Positions 47,857 to 58,913 of a stretch of 64,000 nucleotides of DNA are shown in pieces. A program made the position numbers and the translations under genes. Position 1 is the stretch's first letter; each line of letters begins with the position of its first letter. This DNA is from Lentinus brumalis (taxonomy: Eukaryota; Basidiomycota; Agaricomycetes; Polyporales; Polyporaceae). The notes under the pieces are model-generated. The model searched no databases, was not told the origin of the DNA, and saw nothing but the letters and a program-made list of their open reading frames with translations. The stretch spans positions 1,240,001 through 1,304,000 of the forward strand of contig MARA01000004.1 of NCBI GenBank assembly GCA_001792895.1, in the 5' to 3' direction.

Positions 47857-49636
47857 TCAGCTTGCGATAGCACTGCGGAGGACAGCAATCTGCCGGTCCA
47901 CCATCTTCCTGCTAGGACCGCCAATAGCCTGCCGACGCTCAACACTGGCCTCGAAGTCGAACACAGCTCGAACGTCCTCATCAAACTTCTCATGCAGGCC
48001 CCGCAAGTCCTCAATAGTGAGGTCGTTCAGCTGGCACTTCCGCGCCTCTGCGAGCGCGACCGCCCGCCCTGAGACGTGATGTGTCTCCCGGAAGGGAATC
48101 TGTGGTATGTAGGTTAGAGGGCGGTCAATACACGAGGAACTGTCAGGGCGCGCGCCCACGCACCCCTTTCCGGACGAGATAATCAGCGAGGTCCGTGGCG
48201 AGAACGTCCATCGTCAGCGCTGCACGCATCTTGTCGGCATGCACCTGGCACAGGGCGGTATGAGCCGGGATCACAAAAGAAAGCGCTTGACGAAACGTAC
48301 CTCCAATGTGGCTATGACACCCTCTGCGATTGGCAGGCAAGCAGAAATGGTATCGACCGCGTCGAAGAGCGGTTCTTTGTCCTCCTGCAGATCCTTGTTG
48401 TACGTGGAAGGCAGGCCCTTGTACGTCATGAGGAAACCAGCCATCTGCACAGAACGACGATCAGCGCGCCGAAAGCGGAAGAGCAGTCGCAAAATGGTTG
48501 AACTACGTTTCCGAAAACACGCCCAGACTTGCCACGAAGCAGCTCCAACGAGTCGGGGTTTTTCTTCTGCGGCATCATGCTCGAGCCCGTGCTGGCGGAG
48601 TTGTCAATTTGCCATATCGAATACAGACAGACGTGCCCATACCTGTATGCATCGCTGAGTGTGATGAAGCCGAACTCTGCGGTCGAGTAGATGATGAAGT
48701 CCTCTGCCATGCGGCTCAGGTGCGTCATGGTCAAGCTTCCCCACATCATAAATTCGACAATGAAGTCGCGGTCGCTCACGCCGTACAAGCTGTTCTCAGT
48801 GACGGACTCAAAGCCGAGCTCTTTGGCCAGGAATTCCCGGTCCACAGCGAACGGATTGCCCGCGAGCGCACCAGAGCCCAGGGGAAGGACAGATATACGT
48901 GGAATCAGTTGCTGCAGACGTTCGAGATCTGCCCGGAAGGAGAACGCATGCGACAGAAGGAGATGCGACCACCGGATTGGTTGGCCTCGCTGCAAAGCCG
49001 TTATGCTTCAAGCACTCATGAGATGGAGATGACTACTCACCTGCAGGTGAGTATATCCGGGCATCAGGACGTCCTTCTCCTTGTCTGCACGTTCTACCAT
49101 CACGCGGATGAGATCCTTCAAGCCCTTCTCCACGTTCCGAACCTCTCCCAGCAGCCAGAGACGCATGTCGGTGGCGACCTGATCATTCCGCGACCGCCCA
49201 GTGTGCAGTTTGCCGCCAAGAGGGCCGATGAGCTCGGTCAACCGACGTTCATTCGCGGTGTGGATGTCTTCGTCGTCGGCTTGTATTTTGAACTGGTCAC
49301 GCTTCAGTATGTAACCAAGACGGGAGATCAATCAGCCCACCGTGCCCTGCTCCCACTCCTTGTCCACGGCACGCAGGCCCTCTTCGATCTTCTTCTGTTC
49401 GTCCGCCGTCAAGATCCCAACGCGAGCCAGGCCCTTGGAGTAGGCAATCGATCCCGCGACGTCCGCTGCATGCATACGCTGGTCATACCGCAATGATTGA
49501 TTGAACTCGTGCATCCTAGGGCAAGCAGCCTCAATCTATGCTTCCGATTGAGAGCGTGGACGAGGACGTACAGAGGATCGGTCTTGCCAGTAAACCGGCC
49601 TCCCCATAGCTTCTGCTTGGTGGGTTGTTCAGACAT
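47857..49636 (-). CDS. ARG4: Argininosuccinate lyase
   Basis: Cleaves argininosuccinate to arginine and fumarate, the last step of arginine synthesis. Exons: 49636-49572, 49515-49341, 49292-49041, 48989-48643, 48591-48507, 48444-48301, 48244-48164, 48099-47857; 463 residues, the family length, with all phases closed. Signature elements: [15 protein letters not shown] at the N-terminus, [35 protein letters not shown] and MPGYTHLQ with the catalytic His near 162. The fumarase-superfamily loop [20 protein letters not shown] carries the catalytic serine near 283. The C-terminal part is [17 protein letters not shown]. The second intron is only 48 nt. With aspartate aminotransferase it shares the aspartate branch of nitrogen metabolism, but nothing in the sequence shows co-regulation. 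Confidence 0.97.
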
Positions 49637-49940
49637 ACTAGGTGCTGCGCGGGATGGTGGCGTGGACAAGGAGGTGGTGAGAAGGAAGTAGGAGCGAGTG
49701 CAGGAGAGAGTTGAGAGCGAGTCAGAAACAAGTCAGATTGGGGATCGCGTCCTAGATCTCGATCGACGCGTCTTAAGCGCCTATCTACGCGACACGCGAC
49801 GAGTCGGACTGGGACGCGCGCGGGATAACACCTTGCTGCTCTCCGTACTACATACTACTATCGCGCAATATCGTTTGACTACTGGAGGTTGAGATTATAA
49901 CAAGTTTATTACAGTATGTGACCAAAGCTAGGTTCTTCCT
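49637..49940. other. ARG4 promoter and FAR-17a 3' flank
   Basis: 304 bp between two minus-strand genes. The ARG4 promoter is expected here; no clear motif seen. Confidence 0.45.
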
Positions 49941-50822
49941 TCACGGATGGAGTCCGTTGATGGCTATGAAGGCGAGCGCCGCGAAGGAACTTGCACCAGC
50001 GTAGATTGCCACCCGGACGTTGAACGGATTCTGCGTGAGGAACGGATACGGGACTACAGGTTGTCAGATAAATGACCTGCACGCGGATAGAGGAGAGGAT
50101 GACGCACAAAACCCGTTGTAGCTCGCGCAGTACTCCACCCAACACGCGTACCACGTACCCACGATGGCGGCGAGTACGAAGGAGCCGTAATGGCTGATGG
50201 ATCTAGGATACTTGCGCTCTAGAACATAGAAGTCGATGATGAGGGAAATTGCAGGTGCGGCGTGCAATGCAAGGTCCGTGGAAAGGGGCAGACGTTGGGG
50301 CTCGGGCATGGCAGACGAGGAAGTCGGCTCTGATGCCTTCGGGTCTGGCATGAGGATCAAGTGAGGTAGAAGTAGGAGCAAGGTCCAATAGATGACGGAT
50401 ATAACGATAGCGAGCTGCGCGAGATGTGAGGAGGGAAGCTTTGCGCGACGGACACGGACGTACTGGGAGGGCACTCATGAGGAAGGCACGCTTGGTGCTT
50501 TTGAGGATTCCTGCACGCATGTCTGAGCAAGCATGCGTCAGGAAGGGCGTGTGCACTCACTCGATGAGGGGATAATATCACAGGCTATACTCAGGACCAT
50601 TGTGATCCAAGCAATGCATAGACTGGTACAAGCACATATGTCAGTATGTCCTCAGTAACTGCAGTAGCAGACGTACCCCTGGATTGTGAGGAACTGGAAA
50701 TGACCGCCCTTCATGTTCGCCATCGGCATGTTCGCGACCACGTCCGGGAGGTGAGCGTATCCATACATCATGACCGCTGCCGCGGTCGTGTGCAGGAGGA
50801 ACGGGAAGAGCTTGATAGACAT
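49941..50822 (-). CDS. FAR-17a/AIG1-like membrane protein
   Basis: Exons: 50822-50677, 50622-50561, 50510-50464, 50414-50108, 50053-49941; 224 residues with closed phases. Family members in animals (AIG1, ADTRP) hydrolyse fatty-acid esters of hydroxy fatty acids and span the membrane several times. Hydrophobic segments: the N-terminal MSIKLFPFLLHTTAAAV, LCIAWITMVLSIACDIIP, LAIVISVIYWTLLLLLPHL, LALHAAPAISLIIDFYVLE, GSFVLAAIVGTWYACWVEY and a last one around GASSFAALAFIAI. The family context KGGHFQFLTIQG after the first segment and ALHAAPAISLIIDF with its histidine match the conserved His and Thr positions thought to be catalytic. Its 5' end is the left part of the segment repeated at 63,653. 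Confidence 0.85.
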
Positions 50823-51001
50823 GGCGACGGTGCGAGAGAAAAGGGGACGCAGGAAGCTCGCGATGCCTTCCGGTAGGATGGGCTTATGTACCTGGGAACA
50901 TATCACGGGCCGCGGCCATCGTGCTCGGAGACGGGGCGTAAGATGATCTGAGAGACGACGGTGTGCGCTCGTGTGCCGTCCGCAGGAAAGCGGGCAGTGA
51001 C
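50785..51001. repeat. Duplicated segment, left part, copy 1
   Basis: Starts inside FAR-17a exon 1 and extends into its promoter. It matches 63,653-63,765 at both ends (GTCGTGTGCAGGAGGAAC and GCAGGAAAGCGGGCAGTGAC), but copy 2 has lost about 100 bp internally, including the FAR-17a start codon. Confidence 0.85.
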
Positions 51002-52254
51002 CGGGAAATGACGTCGCCGTCGGACGATGGCACGATGCTGCATTCCGCTCGCTTGGGCCCGGTTCACTCGCCATAGTAAGTAGTCCGAAGCGCGCCTGTC
51101 TCTGCCTGTCAGTGTCCACTGTCTGCTGGTCCTGTGTTACTGAGTAAGGCTGATCAACTCTTCCAGCTGCTTTCAAAACGATAGAGACCTCGCGCAATCC
51201 ATGAACATATTCCGTTGAATTGAGAATCGGTAGAATCCCGAGCCCCGCTCGCTGGCGACCGTACGCAAGTCGGAGTGGGGTTCTCGAGGCTTCGCAACGT
51301 CTGTTTTCGCGTTCCGCCTCAGCCGAATATTGTTTAGACCTTTTGTATATGCACTAGCATCGTCTACGAGCTTGAGCGAATCGAATAGCATGGCTAGAGG
51401 GTGAGCTACAGAGCTTATGTCGCCGGCGGCACTTTGAATGGTCACCAGCTCATGGCGCGAGCTCACCTCCGATTCGCCTAAAGCAGAGGCCTTCACTACT
51501 TTCCTACACATTATATCCGACTTCGAGTGCCTTACAAGACTGTGAATGCAGACGTTTGTCTCATCTATGTCGCACTCATTGAATGCGCTATTAGGCGCCG
51601 GAGCGACGTCAGGAAGTTCCTGCTGTAACCACACTTCGGCAGCCGCCCTGGCCACCTTACAACATCCCAAGATACGTGATTTGTTGTCAAAGCATGCTGC
51701 ACAAGATTTGGGAGACTAGCGCGTCCAGAACCGCATATGGAGATAGAGCATTGGTTTGGTGAGCTGGCCGCAATATCTCGCAAACGGGATCTGCTATGCA
51801 CTCCATTCAACTTCGTGAGCGATGTACGCACCCCTAGGAACTTGCACAAGAGCTTTCCCGGACTTCATATCCCTCGAACGATGCGCGAGTGAATCATTGG
51901 CCTCGCCCGTATTTTCTGGATTTATTTGAATTGTTCGCGCGCGCGCGTGGTCGGAGTTCAAACCGCAAGCATTTCGCAAACAGCTGTAAGTAGACTTCGG
52001 GGTAGTACGTAGACTATAGACGCCTGTACTTGAACTATTACCTCCTCCTCCTCAAGAAGAATTGAGCAGCCCTGATTGATCGAACTCGCTCTTTGTCTCT
52101 TCCCTACGACCACGCTGTGCGCAACATCGGTCGACGCAACAAACAACGTCCACGGGCTGTGAGGACTTGAGGTGAACCAGGGTGAACTCGGCCGACGCGG
52201 TGTGTCCTTCCGTGTGACGGCCTCCGAGCGAGCCTCGACGCGGTTCCTAGCCCG
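50823..52254. promoter_or_regulatory. Divergent upstream region of FAR-17a and TRAPPC10
   Basis: About 1.4 kb between divergent starts at 50,822 (minus) and 52,255 (plus). Frames inside are short. Two parts of it, 50,785-51,001 and 51,988-52,213, recur at the right edge of the window with the ~985 bp between them missing. Confidence 0.55.
51988..52213. repeat. Duplicated segment, right part, copy 1 (TRAPPC10 leader)
   Basis: 226 bp upstream of the TRAPPC10 ATG. It aligns without gaps to 63,775-64,000 with about four mismatches by eye. Copy 1 ends 41 bp before the start codon at 52,255. Confidence 0.92.
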
Positions 52255-53611
52255 ATGTCTGCCCAACGAGTCACCGTCACATATTCAGGACCTATCATCT
52301 TCCTTTCCACCGACCACTGGAAGCAAATATACGCCTCTCTCGCGTCTCAGCTGCCGCTTCGGAACCTGCATTGGAAGTCTACCTCAAGGAATGCCCTGCG
52401 GTCCATCCAGGAGCTCGATGTGGACCTCGTCGCGCTCGAAACGCTGCGCGAGGATCAGGCAGCGTCTCAAGTGCCGCAGACTGTCCTAGACAAGCCATTG
52501 CTCAATCTATACATCTTCATCTGCGAGGTGAATGTCACCTTGACCGCCCGCCTGCCACGTTCTCACAACAGTACTTGAAGGATAGTGAGGCGTACCGCAC
52601 GCAAACCCGGAAACAGCTCAAAGAATGGCATGCGTCCGTATCTCAGCGCAAGAACCAGGAATGGCTCATCGTGCACGTCGTTCGCCCGGATCAGAGCGTT
52701 GCGCAGGGGAGGCTGTTCCAGATGAAGGCGTCAGTGTTGGACAAGGTCAAGGCAGACTTTAACGTAGACAGGAAAGACAGGTAAGTACTCCCACATGCAT
52801 TTGTCAATCCCTGTCAAACCTCTGTGCAGATGCGTACAACTTGTCTGGAGTGCGGACAAGGACAACCCGACCGTCTGGGCCGACCTCGTCACGAAGGTCA
52901 AGGAAGGCATCTTGTCCGCGTTCGATGCTGCATTGACGCAGCGTGAGGAGGAAGTCAAGCGTTCTGAGGGCCAAAGGCAGATGCCGGGGTGGAACTTCTG
53001 CACATTCTTCATACTGAAGGTGAGTGGCAGAGTCGGACATGGTCTGCATGTCTCGGTGCTCATGTATGCGCGCAGGAAAGCGTGGCCAACTCCTTGGAAG
53101 GAATGAACCTCTACGAGGATGCGCTCCAGCAATACTATGAACTCGAAGCTACCTTCTTCCAAGTGCTCCGAGAAAAGAACTTGTCTTGGTTCGGAGCGCT
53201 GATCACCCCATGGCTACGGATGACTCTGCACCCCTTTTGTCGATCACGAAGAAGCCGTATCGTGACCTCATCCTGGCCAATACCATCTCCGTGTTCGACT
53301 TCCGAGTATACCTATTGGCGAGACAATGCATCTTGCTGAGCAAGGTTGGTGACATGGAGGAGCTGTGTAGGAAGGCGTCGTCTTTCCTGAGCACCTTCGC
53401 ACGCACTCTGCGAGAAATCGAGGTGAGTCATCTGCTCTGGCGGAGTAAGATCCCATTGAGAGACCAGTGATCGCAGGACACGCTCCCTCCTTTCTTCATC
53501 GAATCCTGGATCTACTCGTCCGCATTGAGCGTTGTCGACCAAGCTGACGAGTGGGCTGCCTCGCTTCAGCTGGAGGCGCCGAGGACGCCCGGTCGCCAGC
53601 CGCGGCCGCAG
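52255..53611 (+). CDS. TRAPPC10/Trs130 N-terminal part, interrupted, one -1 frameshift
   Basis: TRAPPII subunit for trans-Golgi traffic. Exons: 52255-52527, 52572-52780, 52830-53019, 53076-53422, 53477-53611, with phases closing if one base is restored. Only about 385 of an expected 1,200 or more residues are present. Landmarks: RVTVTYSGPIIFLSTDHWKQ, QLPLRNLHWKSTSRNALRSI, LFQMKASVLDKVKADFN, GWNFCTFFILKESVANSLEG, YEDALQQYYELEATFFQVLR and SVFDFRVYLLARQCILLSK. In exon 4 the frame changes between GALIT and MATDDSAPLL at the C run 53206-53209; the exon is 347 nt where 348 fits. After 53,611 a normal donor (GTACGT) occurs but no further TRAPPC10 exon follows in the next 10 kb. The break therefore falls within an intron. 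The promoter of a second copy ends the window. Confidence 0.88.
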
Positions 53612-54265
53612 GTACGTAGATGGCTAGACTCCGGGCGGGCGGGGCGGGGCAGGGCGGACGCGGGGCCCAAGCCTGTTGCAGCAGAAGACACAACCTCAGC
53701 GAGACAGGCGGGGAGATGGGTGGACAGGTGGACAGGTGGGGAGACGGGTGGACAGGCGGGAGAGGACGGCAGCAGCAGCAGCACGCATGTAGAGTAACAG
53801 AAAATATATCTCGTGCTCTCTGCAGCTGCTCAGACAGACGGAGGATGCATGGTGTCGATTCGCCCGACACTGCTGTACTAGTACACGCCCGTGCTATCTA
53901 TGTACCATCCCACCTCGCACAGTCCTGCTCCTGCCCGCCGCAAACTGCCCTTCCCGCTCTCTCCAGCACTCCGGCGCGAGCTGTGAATCGGACGGTCAGC
54001 GCAGAGCACAGTCGTCAGGAAATGGACTTACTCACTTGCAGAACACGCCCGAAGGGCAGCCCGGAAGAGGACTCCGAGTCTCCTGGAAAGGCCGCACACT
54101 GGATGCACGCCGCGCGAAGTCGGCAGCGAAACGCGAATCGCGCGGACGCGCTGTCTCAGCCATCCATGGAGCTTCCCAGTCTCCGGCGAAGGAGCGGCCG
54201 TCTTCACGTTGCCCGCCACCCGTGAATCCGACAGGTGCGACCTTGCCAGCCCGGAACTCTTGAGA
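53612..54265. other. Start of the anomalous island after the TRAPPC10 break
   Basis: Begins as a GC-rich intron-like sequence, then a minisatellite and sequence with no recognisable exon. Minus-strand sequence at 54,050-54,265 forms the fourth exon of the repeated module described next. Confidence 0.4.
53703..53760 (+). repeat. Short G-rich minisatellite
   Basis: A unit of about 20 bp (GACAGGYGGGGAGAYGGGTG) occurs twice, separated by an 8-bp partial unit (GACAGGTG) and followed by another partial one. It lies 90 bp past the point where TRAPPC10 stops. Confidence 0.75.
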
Positions 54266-54780
54266 CCTAGCGAGCCAAGTCGTACGGTAAGAGAGCGCGA
54301 TCATAGCATGGGAATCAAACTTGTGTGCTCACCTTGTGGTCGCTCCCGAGTGCCTGTCGTCTCCTGCCAGCTTGGGACGGCAGCGTGCAGCGGCGTGAGC
54401 TGCGGGAGTCATTGAACTCCCGCCGGGACAGTACTGACTTGGAGCGAGCTCGGATACCTGGCGGGCCAAGTAAAAGCGTCAGTGTGCCGCCATAGCGCAT
54501 ATATAAAAGAACATGTGCTCACCGGACTGTTGCTGCCGAGTGCGTGTGCAGCGTGAGCTGCGAGAGTCGCCAAATTGCCACCGGGACAGGACGGACTTCG
54601 CGCGTCGATACCTAGCGAGCCAAGTAGTAATGTCAGTATGCGCCCATAGCCCAGAAATAGAACTCTTGTGCTCACCGGGATGTCGCTGTCGAGTGCTCGT
54701 CGTCTGCCAGCTTCAAACGGCAGCGACCGTGCAGCGGGAGTCGTCGAAATCCCGCCGGAGAAGTACTGGATTCGAACTCG
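54266..54780 (-). repeat. Tandem exon-plus-intron modules
   Basis: On the minus strand, three homologous exons end at donors 54,676, 54,523 and 54,333, with starts at 54,611 and 54,457 for the second and third. The intervening introns (54675-54612, 54522-54458, 54332-54267; 64, 65 and 66 nt) are also homologous: each begins GTGAGCACA and ends in ACTTGGCTCGCTAG or close variants (third ACTTGGCTCGCTAG, second ACTTGGCCCGCCAG). The third exon translates as KSVLSRREFNDSRSSRRC and the second as KSVLSRWQFGDSRSSRC; the first matches at DNA level but carries an in-frame stop in that reading. This is duplication of whole exon-intron units. No known domain is recognised. Confidence 0.75.
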
Positions 54781-55979
54781 GGCAGGTCGAGAGCCAGCGA
54801 GTTGCTGCCGGCAAGGCTGGAGTCGTTCAGATGGCGCGGGGGAGCTGGGATGACGACAGCCCGTGAGTATCAAGCCACAGTCCTCGAGAGACTTCAGCAG
54901 GATCCGCTAACGGCCGTAGTAGCGACGCGCAGTGCGGGCTGGCCGTCACAGATGCGCGCTTCAAGAGCCAGCGGAGTCTGAGTCTCGCGTAGGCGAAGCG
55001 GCGACGGCAAAGGGCGGGGTCGACGGATGAGCAGCTTGGCGGCGTGCTCCTGGACTTCAGTGCGCCAGCGAGCCTTCATGGCGCGTACAGGGGTCCGCAA
55101 GTCCGCGAAACACATCATATCCTGGCAGCAACAAGTCGAAGGTCAGTTTCTATCTTAGCACATGCGCGTTCAGATGAAGTATCTCTCACCGGCTTCATAG
55201 ACATGGCCGGAGAGGCATCCGCGGTCTGCGCTCGTGCTGCACGGGCTGGTGGCCAGACGCCCGTCGCCCGAGGTCGCTGGAGATAACGGCGAAGCAGCTA
55301 CAGTGCGCCGTCAGTCTGAATGTCCTTCCGAGTTGATATGCGACGGATATACATACCTCTAGGCTCTTGAACGACGAGAGCGGCGGCGGCGGCGTGTCAA
55401 AGCGGACTGTCTATCCATATCAGGCAGCGCGAACTTGCGTGGAATGCCCTGCGTTCGTCCTCATAAGTAGCAGCTCTCAATCGGTGGGGATACAAGATGC
55501 TCACCAAGTGTTGTAGAAGGAGGGGAAGGCAGACGAAGACAGCGCGGCGGAACGCGGCCAGATCGCGCTCCGGGCGCTTGTCGAGACAGGCGCGATTCGC
55601 CCTCGTCGAAGGCCGCGCCGCATCTTCTTTCTGCGTCGATGTCAAGTTCGCGCGACGCGTGACGTCATGCCGCCGGAAAAGGCAAGTCGTGCGCGCGGAC
55701 GTACCTCGCTCGTCCTCTCCATCCTCAGCTCTACTCTGAATGGCTGCGTATTCAATCTGGCACCCCTTCTGCGATGCTCTGGACTTGCGTCGGCTTGCTC
55801 CTGTGACTTGATGCCGCTAGAAACTACTGCGGCGACGTCAGAAGCTCGAAAAGCCACCTGCATAGGCAACGGTGACGGTAAGTGCTGTGATCCTTACGTG
55901 CAGGAAGATCTAACGGGCCCAACGAGCGCATACGTACCTCGAGCAGGACTCGCTACGCGAAGCCTTTAGCTGAGGCACC
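54781..55979. other. Unassigned part of the island
   Basis: Candidate splice donors occur on both strands (for example minus-strand GTGAG at 55,191 and 55,503), and short minus-strand frames look protein-like (such as a stretch containing CLDKRPERDLAAFRRAVFVC near 55,520-55,590). I could not chain them into a gene. Confidence 0.35.
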
Positions 55980-56520
55980 TTAATGTGCCCTCGCTTTGCT
56001 CGATACAGCGGCAGAGAGGTCGAGCAGGACACCGCTCTTGACCCTGGTTCCGACATCTCAGCAATTGCATCATAAGCTAAGCCAGTAAGTACTGACCTTG
56101 TGCATCGAGTGGCAGGCGCCGTCTTCCGGCGAAATGTCCGCTGCACGAGGCACATACCAGCTCGCCGTCGGGCAGGCCGCATGTCTGGCTCAGTGAACGG
56201 TCAGCGTACGTCCAAGGAACAACTTGAAAGGGCAGTACACTCACAACACTGGTAGGTACTCAGACGGCCGAGAGATTCGTTGAAGCTTTCGCACTCGGGA
56301 CGTATCGTGGCAATGCTGCAAGGAGGAAACGGTCAGTCAGTACGATCGAGCTGACAAACAATAGGTACAGCAACGAGCACGTCTGCTCACCTTAGAATGA
56401 CGGACGCTGCGTGAACACGCGCTGTCGCGTCGGCAGTGGACGCGTCTGGAAGGCTGGCGCGATTCTGGACGCGAAGAATGCGCCGTAGCGCAATGGTTGT
56501 GGTGTGCTGTACGCCCGAGG
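55980..56520 (-). CDS. Cryptic multi-exon gene, cysteine-containing C-terminus (5' end unresolved)
   Basis: Proposed exons: 56520-56391, 56315-56245, 56184-56097, 56056-55980. The first two join in phase (IALRRILRVQNRASLPDAS ... IATIRPECESFNESLGRLST), and the last two join in phase (TCGLPDGELVCASCSGHFAG ... DVGTRVKSGVLLDLSAAVSS) to a TGA-independent TAA stop at 55,980. The middle junction (56245/56184) is one base out, which may be another missing base or a wrong site. A Cys pattern C-x8-C-x2-C sits in the third exon and could bind metal. Upstream coding sequence probably continues toward 57.1 kb (a frame with RLARPFLHLELKNRLAV ends at a donor at 56,579). I recognise no family. Confidence 0.35.
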
Positions 56521-58226
56521 CTACAGACAAACTAGTGAGTCGACGAGGTAGGAGAGGGTGAGGCGAGACGGGTGCTCACCACTGCCAGACGATTCTTCAG
56601 TTCAAGGTGAAGGAATGGTCGAGCGAGGCGGACAGCGGCGACTGGATGAGTGGATCCCCTGCACTGCACTTGTTGGTGCACGGCTGGTGTCGGTGAGTGG
56701 CGATGTCGTTGAGAAGGGAGGGAGTGGATGGGCACCGTGAAGCGGACGGGGACATGGTGGCTAGGGAAGAAGAGACTCGTGTTGGGGTCCCGTCGCCACG
56801 TAGGTGCGCGGATTTTCCCGGGAGGAGTCCTAGTCGAGGAGTAAACAATCTGTAGTAGAATGAGGAGCGTATGCAAGCTTGGTTCGAACAGGAAACAGAA
56901 TCTGACCTGATTACTGGAGTGTGACCCTGAAAGCAGATGGTAGATCGTTCGAATATCTGTGGGAGTGTCTGGTGAATATTCTGCGGCCGCTGCGGCCGGT
57001 AGAGAGGTTTTGCGATATGCGGGGTGGTTCTGAGCATGCGCAACACGACGGAGCGCTGTAAGAATTCCCCTGATTCTTGGACATCCTGAGACACCTGCTC
57101 CCAATTTGTCGCAGATGCCGGTGTTCCCCAGAAACATGCCTGCTTTGGCGTGCATGACTAGTCACTACATACTCACATTCTGCAGCTTGTGAGCTCAATG
57201 AAAGTCAAGGCTTGCACGCTGAGAAAGCGATCCTGCTGGAGACAGGCAGCAGCTGGAAAAGGTACCGTCATGTTGCTATGACTCCGAGCACGGCGGCCGC
57301 TCCAAATTTGGACAACACGTACTTGCACTTCTTTCGAGAAGTACTGATCGGGATTCAGTGCATGCTGCTTCTATTCTTCAGCCTGCAGAACCTCCATGGC
57401 ACTCGGATGTCCTGCACATGTCCTGACACAGCAGATAGTCTGACCATCTTACCTGTAAGTCTATGTCATCTGTCAGCGTTGAGACATAGTATGCGGACGG
57501 ACAACCCTTCATGATGGCTGGGGGACAATGCTAGTGGCATGGGAAAGCGAGGTAGTGCCATCAACGGCGAAGCTGCCGTCACAGCCGCCAGAGCAGCTAT
57601 TCGCATTAGACCAGCTTCGTGGTCTCGGTCCGTAGATATTGAGAGGCCGCGCGTCAGGGCCTGGACTAATCAGACCCTGATGACAGCATAACCACATACC
57701 TGAGACGCAGACAACCTGACTTTTGCCCATATCCTGCCCATGTACTTACAAGGTAAGTAGCTGAGCTATTGGGCAGTGAGTCATGTAGCCATTCTGTAGG
57801 CAGCATACCTCAGTAAGCAGCTAACACTGTATTCCACTGTGTGATGCTGCAACACGGTGTGTCAGATATTTCACCAGGGGAAGACTGCGAGTAGAGTGCT
57901 ACCAGTGGATGTCGAGAGTCAGACTCAACTAGAAGTCTAATGAGTTGTGTATTGTTCTCATAAGCATTCTAGATCATACATTGAGTGGAAGCAGATAGTT
58001 GCGGAGAGCCGGAGGACGGACGAACAAACGACGGAGGCCGGTCGGGTGGCTCGGAGGTAGCCTCGAGCAAAAAAGTAATCTAAGCGCTCTTGGGAATCGC
58101 AACCTTCTGCGATAGCGCGCAGCCACTTCGCGCTCGTTCTGCTTTTTCAGGTCCAGGACCGGCTTGTACACCACTTCAAAGGCTTACGTAAGACCGATGC
58201 TACCTGCTGAAAGACTAGTGAGCTGA
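56521..58226. other. Unassigned part of the island
   Basis: Minus-strand sequence 56,560-57,160 is largely open and may hold the first exons of the cryptic gene. From 57,200 to 58,226 only short frames occur. Repeated TAAGTAGCT/CAGTAAGCAGCT-like motifs appear near 57,755-57,825, but no gene is visible. Confidence 0.35.
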
Positions 58227-58232
58227 CTAGAC

Positions 58233-58586
58233 ATGCAGGATGATCTCTGTCGAGGCAAATGGCCCTATGCTCAAATGCTGCAAGCTCAGGGCATCTGCGC
58301 GTCGACCGAGAATTACAGACAGCATGCTCACCTTTGGCGTCAGCGTCTACATATAGCAAGAGCTGGACAGCTTTTAAAGCCTCGGCACGCTCAAACTGGC
58401 CTGGAAACAGGGCAAAACCCTGCAGAAATGCTCGCTTTCGAGGACCCTGTCCTCCTCCCTTCGCCCGCGGACTGTCCGCCAAAACTACGAGCCGAAGTAC
58501 GACCATCAGGTTCTCAGCGCCTGTCGCCTACAATAACGAGAGCTTCTCTCAGCCGAGACAGCTTCCTCCGTCTCAACTCACACTAG
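58233..58586 (+). CDS. Possible single-exon protein (117 aa), strand ambiguous
   Basis: Plus-strand frame from MQDDLCRGKWPYAQMLQAQG to a stop at 58,586, without introns and with mixed composition. A competing minus-strand model (58506-58332 joined to 58294-58227, 80 residues, containing GFALFPGQFERAEALKAVQL) also reads well but needs a 37-nt intron, which is very short. Only one can be real, and possibly neither. No family recognised. Confidence 0.22.
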   Translation: MQDDLCRGKWPYAQMLQAQGICASTENYRQHAHLWRQRLHIARAGQLLKPRHAQTGLETGQNPAEMLAFEDPVLLPSPADCPPKLRAEVRPSGSQRLSPTITRASLSRDSFLRLNSH

Positions 58587-58807
58587 CTGTTTCTTCCGTC
58601 TGGATACCCTGAGGCCTCGCCCGCCCTTCGCCCCATCTCGCCGTGTCGCATTCTGGTTGGACGAGCAGCCCGTTCACCGTCTATCGTGCGAACTCAGATG
58701 CTCTAACAACTTCAGGTTCTTGAGCTCGTGACTCTGACCAGCAAAACATCTATAAGTACCCGCCATCTCGACGACCTCTCGTGTGCCCGTACCCAGTTCA
58801 TCCCTCG

Positions 58808-58843
58808 TCCCGTCCCTCATCCCGCCCCTCATCCCGTCCCTCG
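58808..58843 (+). repeat. Three 12-bp tandem units
   Basis: TCCCGTCCCTCA, TCCCGCCCCTCA and TCCCGTCCCTCG in direct succession in a pyrimidine-rich tract, about 70 bp upstream of the cryptic plus-strand gene start at 58,914. It could be promoter sequence. Confidence 0.8.
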
Positions 58844-58913
58844 CTTCATCGCACACTTAGACCCTCACCCCGTACCTTATCCTCTTTACAATACTCGACA
58901 GCACCTCGTTGTT

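Noticed and set aside
54750..54790. tRNA B-box-like sequence (GAGTTCGAATCC on the minus strand)
   Set aside because: The flanks do not pair into a T arm, and no A box, anticodon stem or acceptor stem can be formed at the right distances.
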